From assembly GCF_022811725.1 (NCBI RefSeq), contig NZ_CP094527.1, positions 2,356,001 to 2,420,000 of the forward strand: DNA of 64,000 bases. Direction: 5' to 3'. The notes under the pieces were generated by a model that saw nothing but the letters and a program-made list of their open reading frames with translations, ran no database searches and was not told where the DNA came from. Below, piece after piece: positions 56,328 through 64,000 of this stretch. This stretch comes from Mucilaginibacter sp. SMC90. Its GTDB lineage: Bacteria > Bacteroidota > Bacteroidia > Sphingobacteriales > Sphingobacteriaceae. Position numbers and translations under genes: made by a program. The first letter of the stretch is position 1, and each line of letters starts with the position of its first letter.

Positions 56328-58892
56328 TTAAAAGTCGAATTTAACCCTGGTGCGCAGGCCCCATTGGGCAACGTTTGGCTGGTCAAGGTAGTTAAATCGC
56401 CTCACAAAATCTATGCGTATAAATTTAAATATATTTTCAATACCAACACTACCCTCAACATAAGGTGTTTTGCCTAATGTATAAGTAATTGGCACGCCAT
56501 CGGTGCCAACCGGCAATTGGTATAATGAGGGATGTATTGATGGATTATTTTGATCAGATAAACCGCCGTATAATACTTTCAATGATGCAGTTTCACGCCA
56601 TTTCAATTTCTTTAACAACGGTATTTTGTTAAAGAAGAAACCGCTAAAGTGCTGGTCTATCCTGAAACTTGCATACTTATCGCTCACAAACTCCAAAAAG
56701 TTCATTAAGTTGTACGAGTCGATATCATAAGCATAGGTTTGGTTTGCCCTGTGTATAGTTAACAGCGGGTATGGTACCGAGCCGAAAATTTTACCTGCCG
56801 AAACATTGATATCCGCATAACCTAACTGCGAAAAATAGAAGCGTTTGTCTGCACGGAAATCAAGCTTTTGATAGTTGTATTCGCCTGCAAATAAGCCTTT
56901 AATACCGGCTGCGTAATCAAGCTCAAACGCGGGATATTTATTCGGGATCGGGATCCTGTAAATTTTACCCTGGTAAAACTGCTCATGCGGTGCCCAACGG
57001 ATACTGCCGGTAAGCTCGGTAGTGGTTAAATGATGGATTGAGTTTGGTAAATCATTAACGAGGTTGTCAAAGTACAATGATCCGGCCGGTTCCTGCGTCC
57101 ATTTTTTAAAGCCTGCGGCAAACGACAGGTGGCTTTCCAGCTCGTGTAAATAATCAAACCTGTAAAAATCGTTGTAAAGGAATTTATCGTTCACACCACG
57201 TTTAAACGATAACAGGAAGTTATCCTCCTGCACAAACTGTAGGTTGGCACCCGGAATCTTGGTATCACGCTGAAAGCTTGCCCTGATATAGTTTTGCGGA
57301 AAACGGTAGATGGATTTATCATTAAGCGAGTAGGTTGCACTTAAAAAGTACTTCCAGCGCTCGTCTTTAAAACCATAGGCTGCATACGTTTCAAAATAGT
57401 AACGCTTACTTAATTCAGGCGTTGTACGGCCACCAACACGCAAACGGAAACCTTCAACCGGGTTAAAGCTGTAAAATGTATTGGCAGGGCCTAATTCAAA
57501 CTTACCAAAGCCTTTATAACCTGCCAGTAACAAGGTTGCTATATCAACCGTACGCTTAAATGAAGGCATGTTGCGCAGGCTGTCAATGTTTTTATAAACC
57601 TTTGATTCGGCCAGTGTCAATGTATCCGGCCTGTTTTGCTGCCAGAACGCTTCAGGACGATGCTTTACCTCATCACTTAGTTCGGCATATTGAGAGCCCT
57701 GGTACGCTGTATCCGGTCGTGGCTTATTAACAACATAGTTGCTGTAGGTTATGGCCCGTATACCAAACAAACCGCTTTTTGCATCTTTTTTCGACGCGCC
57801 AAAATCAGCAATAGTTGTGCTTTTGCTTAAATGATAGCGGCCATCAGGGTTTTGCTGAAACTCAAGGTTTACAGTCATCGACCTGATGAAGTTGATGTTG
57901 ATGTGTTTGTTGATTGTCAGATCGCACTTTTGCACAGCGTAATTGCCGTCGAGCGTGATATAAATACTACCCTCAAAAAGTACATCTGTTGTATTGCGTG
58001 GTGTAAAATCAAGCTTTACAAGCTTGTTATTATGTGCGTCGACAATAGTATCTGCAATAAAGTATTTGTAGTAATTAGGCGAGTTATCAGAGATAGGGCT
58101 CAGAAACTGACTGGTTATTAAAAATACGTTGTTGGTATAAATATCAACTTTGTTATATAAGTGCTTGAAGTATTGGGTAAGGCCCTCGTTATCAATACCG
58201 GCACCATAGTTCACACTTTTTTGGCCTTCGATATTTTCTCTTGTTTTTTCGGGGTTCTTTCGATAATAAACCTGTTGTAGTTTTTCGTCAAGGTAGATAG
58301 GAAGCAATGATTTGCCCGGTATCAATGAGCTATCACGGTTATCTAAAATGAACTTGTATTTACGGAAAAACTTCCTGTCCGAAAATTGGGCTGATACATT
58401 GCTCAGCGCAAACATCATTTTGTCGTATTCCTTGTATTCAACGTAGTTGTATGCTTCCGGACGGTTCTTTTCTTTATTTTCAATCACCTTGCGGATCAAC
58501 TCAACTGCGGGGTTATCTTTATTGCGGTACTTAGGTTTTTTACCTGATTTTACCACAACCTCGTTAAGTTCTTGCGAAGCAGGGAATAGCCTCACATTTA
58601 TAACCTGTTCTTTACCCGGTACAACAGCTAAAAAGGCATCTTTATAGCCTAAAAACGAAATTTTGATTTGTTTATATTGCTGATTGCTTGTTGCAAGACG
58701 ATATTTACCATTAAGATCGGTGGTGGTGCCGGTAGTGGTACCGGTAAACGAAATACTAACAGATGGCAGTGTTTGCTTGTTACCGGCATCGGTAACAGTA
58801 CCCGTTATAACCGTTTGCTGCGCATAAAGTGCCGAAACGGAAAAGAACAGTATTAAGAAAATTAAGCTTTTATAAAATTTATTACAATCCAT
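56328..58892 (-). CDS. DUF5686/CarboxypepD_reg outer-membrane protein
   Basis: The start MDCNKFYKSLIFL opens a signal peptide ending ALYAQ; the alternative upstream ATG adds 16 polar residues. An N-terminal carboxypeptidase-regulatory-like domain (TVITGTVTDAGNKQTLPS) precedes the DUF5686 region. The rest is a long strand-rich beta-barrel ending WGLRTRVKFDF with an aromatic terminus. DUF5686 proteins are outer-membrane proteins of unknown function, often linked to envelope stress. Its position in the lipid cluster suggests a job with these lipids, but there is no direct evidence. Confidence 0.82.
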   Translation of the reverse strand: MDCNKFYKSLIFLILFFSVSALYAQQTVITGTVTDAGNKQTLPSVSISFTGTTTGTTTDLNGKYRLATSNQQYKQIKISFLGYKDAFLAVVPGKEQVINVRLFPASQELNEVVVKSGKKPKYRNKDNPAVELIRKVIENKEKNRPEAYNYVEYKEYDKMMFALSNVSAQFSDRKFFRKYKFILDNRDSSLIPGKSLLPIYLDEKLQQVYYRKNPEKTRENIEGQKSVNYGAGIDNEGLTQYFKHLYNKVDIYTNNVFLITSQFLSPISDNSPNYYKYFIADTIVDAHNNKLVKLDFTPRNTTDVLFEGSIYITLDGNYAVQKCDLTINKHININFIRSMTVNLEFQQNPDGRYHLSKSTTIADFGASKKDAKSGLFGIRAITYSNYVVNKPRPDTAYQGSQYAELSDEVKHRPEAFWQQNRPDTLTLAESKVYKNIDSLRNMPSFKRTVDIATLLLAGYKGFGKFELGPANTFYSFNPVEGFRLRVGGRTTPELSKRYYFETYAAYGFKDERWKYFLSATYSLNDKSIYRFPQNYIRASFQRDTKIPGANLQFVQEDNFLLSFKRGVNDKFLYNDFYRFDYLHELESHLSFAAGFKKWTQEPAGSLYFDNLVNDLPNSIHHLTTTELTGSIRWAPHEQFYQGKIYRIPIPNKYPAFELDYAAGIKGLFAGEYNYQKLDFRADKRFYFSQLGYADINVSAGKIFGSVPYPLLTIHRANQTYAYDIDSYNLMNFLEFVSDKYASFRIDQHFSGFFFNKIPLLKKLKWRETASLKVLYGGLSDQNNPSIHPSLYQLPVGTDGVPITYTLGKTPYVEGSVGIENIFKFIRIDFVRRFNYLDQPNVAQWGLRTRVKFDF

Positions 58893-58940
58893 GTACTTTG
58901 TGCAATGTGCAAATACAAACTTCTTTTTTCGGCTTAACAC

Positions 58941-59494
58941 TGTATTATTAGATAAAGAGGTATGTATTAGTTATTCAAATGTTTTTGACGGATTAATTAT
59001 GCCCGCCCCTGTATGTTTTTCGTCAGTCTGTTACCCCAATTTTTACTTATCAACCTCACTTTGTGCACTCCCGGCAAGTGGCTGCTACGGAGTTTACAAT
59101 TAACAGGCCAAAGGTAAAAAAAATCAGAACAGACTAATGTGGTCAAAAAGTCAAATATTGTTTACAGCTATTTGGTATCATATTTACGCAGCCATAAATA
59201 AACCTCAATAACGGCAGTAGCTGGTAGTTAGTACGGCAACTGTATCAGGTCTGTAACGTTGTTTGTTTTGTAAAGCATTGATAATGAGTATTTATTAAAT
59301 GGTTTTTAGACTTCAGGAAGAGCTTTCAACGCATATAAATAACATTATTTAACATTTGATACTTAGCAGTCATAAGACTATGGCTTTAAAATAATGTTAC
59401 CAGGTTAGATTTTTTTTACTTCATAAAAACAAAACAGCCGTAAAGCAGGGTTCAATGCTTACGGCTGTTTTGACGGTATTTAGTAAATCAACGA
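58941..59494. other. Intergenic region, no gene seen
   Basis: About 550 bp of AT-rich sequence without a convincing frame. The only clear structure is the terminator of the inositol-phosphate synthase at its left-hand end in minus-strand terms (59425-59471). The rest probably holds the promoter of the DUF5686 gene. Confidence 0.5.
59425..59471 (-). terminator. Intrinsic terminator of the inositol-phosphate synthase gene
   Basis: AAAACAGCCGTAA pairs with TTACGGCTGTTTT (13 bp) across a ~15-nt loop. On the minus strand it is followed by TGTTTTTATG. It lies about 25 nt after the stop. Confidence 0.8.
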
Positions 59495-60817
59495 CTATTC
59501 AGTAGCGAACATATCGTCATAATAATCCAAACCAAGGTGGGTGATCAGGTCTTCGCCCATCAGGTAACGAAGGGTATTCTCCAATTTGATCAGTTGTTTG
59601 AAGATATCATTTTCTGCATGCAAACCTGGTGCTGTTTGAGGCGATTTCAGGTAGAACGATAACCATTCCTGAATACCGCTCATGCCGGCACGTTTAGCCA
59701 AATCGCAGAAGATAGCAAGGTCAAGCGCGATCGGGGCAGCAAGGATTGAGTCGCGGCAAAGGAAGTTGATCTTGATCTGCATTTTGTAACCTAACCAGCC
59801 AAAAATGTCGATGTTATCCCAGCTCTCTTTGTTATCGCCATGCGGAGGGTAATAGTTGATACGGATCTTGTGGTAAATGTTACCATAAAGCTCCTGGTTA
59901 TCTTCAGGTTTGAAGATATCTTCCAACACACCCAGTTTTGATACTTCTTTAGTTTTAAAGTTGTCCGGATCGTCAAGTACCCAACCATCGCGGTTACCCA
60001 AAATGTTGGTTGAGAACCAGCCGTGTACACCTAATGAACGTGCTGCTAAACCTGGGGCTAAAACAGTTTTCATTAAAGTTTGACCGGTTTTGAAGTCTTT
60101 ACCTGCAATAGGGGTTTTGGTTAATTTAGCCAGTTCGATCAATGCAGGGATATCAACTGTTAAGTTAGGGGCACCGTTAGCAAAAGGAACGCCTAATTTT
60201 AAAGCAGCATAAGCATAGATCATGCTTGGAGCGATCAGCTTATCATCATTTTTCAAACCTTCTTCAAAAGCGGCTAATGATTGATGTACAGCCGATGCTT
60301 CGTAATAGATCTCGGTTGAACCGCACCATACCAAAACAACCCTGTCAAGGCCATTAGCCTCTTTAAAGTTTTTGATATCTGCCATTACCTGCTCAGCAAG
60401 CTCAAGCCTGGTTCCGGTTTTAACGTGGGTACCGTCAAGGTTTTTAGCGTAGTTTTTATCAAACGCAGCTTTCATTGGTTTTATAGCTTCCAATTCGGCT
60501 TTAACAGCGTGCAATAAGCCAGCTTCAAGTACCTGTGCATTTGAAGCAGCTTCAAATACGTTATCTTCATAAACATCCCAACCACCAAATACAATATCGT
60601 TTAAGTCGACTAAAGGAACAAATTCTTTAATTTTAGGGTTACGGTTTTCGGTTCTTTTACCTAAACGGATGTGACCCATTTGAGTAAGGGAGCCGATTGG
60701 TTGCGAGATGCCTTTTTTAACGGCCTCTACGCCGGCAATCAAGGTAGTTGCCACAGCACCTAATCCGGGAATCAGGATACCAAGCTTACCTTTGGCAGGT
60801 GTAATGTTGATTTTCAT
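59495..60817 (-). CDS. Inositol-3-phosphate synthase (MIPS)
   Basis: The enzyme turns glucose 6-phosphate into myo-inositol 3-phosphate with bound NAD. The 440-residue protein shows the NAD-binding start LGILIPGLGAVATTLIAG and GSLTQMGHIRLGKRT. It also has WCGSTEIYYEASAVHQ, the GKDFKTGQTLMKTVLAPGLA and NILGNRDGWVLDDPDNFKTK segments, and the late DLAIFCDLAKRAGM, all typical MIPS features. It is 33 nt downstream of the reductase gene, so it is in the lipid cluster and would provide the inositol-phosphate headgroup. Gene name not fixed for Bacteroidota. Confidence 0.94.
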   Translation of the reverse strand: MKINITPAKGKLGILIPGLGAVATTLIAGVEAVKKGISQPIGSLTQMGHIRLGKRTENRNPKIKEFVPLVDLNDIVFGGWDVYEDNVFEAASNAQVLEAGLLHAVKAELEAIKPMKAAFDKNYAKNLDGTHVKTGTRLELAEQVMADIKNFKEANGLDRVVLVWCGSTEIYYEASAVHQSLAAFEEGLKNDDKLIAPSMIYAYAALKLGVPFANGAPNLTVDIPALIELAKLTKTPIAGKDFKTGQTLMKTVLAPGLAARSLGVHGWFSTNILGNRDGWVLDDPDNFKTKEVSKLGVLEDIFKPEDNQELYGNIYHKIRINYYPPHGDNKESWDNIDIFGWLGYKMQIKINFLCRDSILAAPIALDLAIFCDLAKRAGMSGIQEWLSFYLKSPQTAPGLHAENDIFKQLIKLENTLRYLMGEDLITHLGLDYYDDMFATE

Positions 60818-60849
60818 TTATGTAACTGTTATTTATTTAAATTAAGTGG

Positions 60850-61836
60850 CTAAAGCCATTTGTTGGCTTTATACCATTTTAGCGTTTCGGCCATTCCGTT
60901 TTGCAAATTGTATAAAGGGTAAAATCCCAGGTCGGATTTAGCTGCTTCAATATCACAATTCCAGTTAATGGCGGTTAATTCATTAAGCTTTTCAATATTC
61001 AGTACCGCAGCCTTATTGCTCAAAGAACTTATTTTTTCGGCCACTGCGGCTATTATTTTAACAAAATTTACAGGCAGATGAAACTTCAGTGTTTTAAGCT
61101 TTAGCACATCTTTGGTGATGTTACCTAATTCATAGCGGTCGTAAAAATTACCGTCGCTCAAATTAAATGTCTTGTTATTACCACCATACAATGCCTTGAT
61201 ACTTGCTTTGGCAAGGTCTTTAACATATATGAAGCTAAGTTTTTGAGCCGTATTGCCTATATATGGTTCAATGCCTTTAACTATCTGTTTAAAAAATATA
61301 AATATGCCTGTATCCCTTGGTCCGTAAACCGCGGTAGGTCTTAGTATGGTGTAATTTAAGCCGGTTACCGTTTTTAGCTTTTCTTCTGCAAGCAATTTGC
61401 TCCGGCCGTAAGCTGTAACAGGATGCGGAGTGGTGGCCTCAGTTATAACACCGGTTAGCGAATTAAGTGGCCCAACGGATGCCAGGCTGCCAATAAGTAC
61501 AAACTTTTTCAGGTCAGGACAACCTTCATAAGCTGCCGAGGCAAGGTTATAAGTGTATGTAGCGTTTATGCGGTTATATTCGGCTTCGGAGCGGGCGCTG
61601 GTTACGCCTGCTGCATGGATAATATAATCGGGCTTAATCTCGCTCAGTTGTTTCCTTAATGTTTCCTTATTGTTAAATTCGGGGTAAATATATTGAATAT
61701 CCAAATTTTTCAAATGGTCTATTTTGCTGCTTTTTCTGATAGCAATAAAAACCTCGAGGTTGTTTTGTAAGGCCTCTTCAATTAAATGATATCCAACAAA
61801 TCCGCTTGCACCGGTTATCAAAACCCGTTCCCTCAT
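60850..61836 (-). CDS. NAD-dependent epimerase/dehydratase-family reductase (candidate CerR)
   Basis: The 328-residue extended SDR protein has VLITGASGFVGYHLIEEA, VLIGSLASVGPLN and the YGRSKLLAEEKL catalytic Tyr-Lys pair. Bacterial ceramide synthesis (worked out in Caulobacter) uses such a protein, CerR, to reduce the 3-keto group. Its ATG overlaps the stop of the upstream acyltransferase (ATGA), giving translational coupling with the ceramide synthase candidate. The role as 3-ketoceramide or ketosphinganine reductase is inferred from context. Confidence 0.82.
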   Translation of the reverse strand: MRERVLITGASGFVGYHLIEEALQNNLEVFIAIRKSSKIDHLKNLDIQYIYPEFNNKETLRKQLSEIKPDYIIHAAGVTSARSEAEYNRINATYTYNLASAAYEGCPDLKKFVLIGSLASVGPLNSLTGVITEATTPHPVTAYGRSKLLAEEKLKTVTGLNYTILRPTAVYGPRDTGIFIFFKQIVKGIEPYIGNTAQKLSFIYVKDLAKASIKALYGGNNKTFNLSDGNFYDRYELGNITKDVLKLKTLKFHLPVNFVKIIAAVAEKISSLSNKAAVLNIEKLNELTAINWNCDIEAAKSDLGFYPLYNLQNGMAETLKWYKANKWL

Positions 61837-62951
61837 ATTGCTTTTTGATATAATCTGTATTTTTTATAGGGATCCCCTTTGATGGCCTCAATAGCCCGGT
61901 TCACCATATCGTTGTGTTCCAATGTCCAGCCAGCCTCGGCATGGGCATAGCCTTTGGCTTTATATTCACGGATGATGGTGCCATATAAGCAAGCCTCAAT
62001 GCCCATTTTGCGATAATCTTCAATTACCCCCAGTGCATAAATGCGGATGCCGGTAATGTTCTTTTTGCCAAATAGCAGTTTAAAAATGCCGGTTGGTAAT
62101 AAGCGACCGCGTTTTATAGTTTTGAAAATGTCATTGTAGTTAGGCAGGGCAAGGCCAAATGCTACTATTTTGCCATGCTGTTCGGCCACAATGGCAAAGT
62201 CTGGATCAAGTATCAGTTTAAGATCTTTAGCTAAATAATCAAACTCTTCATCGGTAAGCGGAACGAAGCCCGTATTTTTATCCCAAGCCGAGTTATATAC
62301 CTCGCGAAGCTTGGCCGCCTCTTCGTTAAACTTTTTAAGGTTGATTTTGCGGATTATAATATCACTGCGTTTCAAACGCTCCTCAAGCGAGTTTAATAAT
62401 CGTACCGATTTATCATCGTAAGCCTGTCCGTCCCAATGCCACGCTATCATATCAACATCTTTGGTAAAACCGAAATTTTCTACCAGGTTGGTGTAATAAG
62501 CAAAATTATAGGTGTTCATCAAAAATGGCGAACTATCAAAGCCCTCTATCAACAAACCGCAAGGCTCATTGGTTGAAAAATTGGTTGGCCCCAATAACTT
62601 ACCGGTAACACCTTTTTCTTTAAGCCATTTAGTAACGGTTTCAAAAAGTATAGTGGATACATTAGTATCATTAATACAGTCAAAAAAACCAAAAAAGCCA
62701 TCGTTAACATGGCTGTACTCATTATGGCCGTTGTTAAGGATGGCAGCTATCCGGCCAACTATTTTATCGCCGTTATAAGCCAAAAAAGGCTGTACCGTAT
62801 TGTGCTTATGAAAGGGATGTTTGGTTAGCAGGTCCCTTTGGGCAATAAACAATTCGGGAACGTAGTAAGGATCGTCCTTATACAGGTCGTGCGGGAAATC
62901 AATAAATGAAGCCAGTTCTTTTTTTGATTTAACCGTTACAATTGTAATCAT
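61833..62951 (-). CDS. GNAT-like acyltransferase (candidate bacterial ceramide synthase)
   Basis: The 372-residue protein carries a double GNAT-like layout: an N-terminal part with FPHDLYKDDPYYVPEL and a C-terminal half with GIRIYALGVIEDYRKMGIEA, then GYAHAEAGWTLEHNDMVNRA. In Caulobacter a protein of this GNAT class (bCerS) adds the fatty acyl chain to the sphingoid base. Position next to serine palmitoyltransferase and a CerR-like gene strongly supports the same role here. Confidence 0.82.
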   Translation of the reverse strand: MITIVTVKSKKELASFIDFPHDLYKDDPYYVPELFIAQRDLLTKHPFHKHNTVQPFLAYNGDKIVGRIAAILNNGHNEYSHVNDGFFGFFDCINDTNVSTILFETVTKWLKEKGVTGKLLGPTNFSTNEPCGLLIEGFDSSPFLMNTYNFAYYTNLVENFGFTKDVDMIAWHWDGQAYDDKSVRLLNSLEERLKRSDIIIRKINLKKFNEEAAKLREVYNSAWDKNTGFVPLTDEEFDYLAKDLKLILDPDFAIVAEQHGKIVAFGLALPNYNDIFKTIKRGRLLPTGIFKLLFGKKNITGIRIYALGVIEDYRKMGIEACLYGTIIREYKAKGYAHAEAGWTLEHNDMVNRAIEAIKGDPYKKYRLYQKAI

Positions 62952-63056
62952 GTGTGGTAAATGATTGAATAAAGCAAATAGGCGTGCTTTAAAATAATAA
63001 TGTGCATTTAGCTTGCTTTAATAAAAAAGCAGCTAAATGCACAACAAAATTCTTCA

Positions 63057-64000
<944 letters not shown>

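Overview
The window looks like chromosomal DNA from a Bacteroidota member of the family Sphingobacteriaceae, most likely Mucilaginibacter or a close relative. This is inferred from gene content, moderate GC and Bacteroidota-type promoters (TAnnTTTG -7 elements, TTTG about 19 nt upstream). It also rests on family-typical genes: a FecI/FecR/TonB-receptor/DUF4249 set, DUF5686 and DUF1972 proteins, and sphingolipid synthesis. No tRNA, rRNA, CRISPR array or phage structural gene was seen.

1-13.3 kb: small housekeeping and stress genes (partial TetR regulator, VOC and YciI-like proteins, GNAT, amidase, alpha/beta-hydrolase lipoprotein, YceI, DUF2130) plus one intact IS3-family element with a 3-bp target duplication and an in-frame A_AAA_AAG slippery site. 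13.3-18 kb: flavin reductase-like protein, a RAYT (REP-associated tyrosine transposase) surrounded by its probable REP pairs, and a run of orphan lipoproteins.

18-22.4 kb: an NAD salvage operon (NadM-Nudix, NadV, Prs) downstream of a NrtR-type regulator, with a textbook promoter overlapped by a palindrome. 22.8-36.2 kb: a Wzx/Wzy-type exopolysaccharide locus (tyrosine autokinase, flippase, polymerase candidate, glycosyltransferases, four hexapeptide acyltransferases, Wza-like export lipoprotein). The two plus-strand transcription units share a similar leader.

36-45 kb: a DUF294/CBS protein paired with a DnaQ-like exonuclease, then DUF4249, TonB receptor, FecR and an ECF sigma factor, with an opposite-strand RibD-C protein inserted between FecR and sigma. 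45-53.3 kb: assorted genes (MazG-like, RlmF, DUF5009-like acyltransferase, TruC, DbpA-like helicase, DUF1456, CAP protein, a frameshifted TPR gene) separated by several different fold-back repeats.

53.7-64 kb (all minus strand): serine palmitoyltransferase (cut by the right edge), a GNAT ceramide-synthase candidate, a CerR-like reductase, inositol-phosphate synthase, a DUF5686 outer-membrane protein, a CDP-alcohol phosphatidyltransferase, a fatty-acid hydroxylase and a PAP2/Aur1-like protein. Together they could make ceramide, supply inositol phosphate and attach inositol-phosphate headgroups to ceramide. This is the most coherent specialised system in the window.
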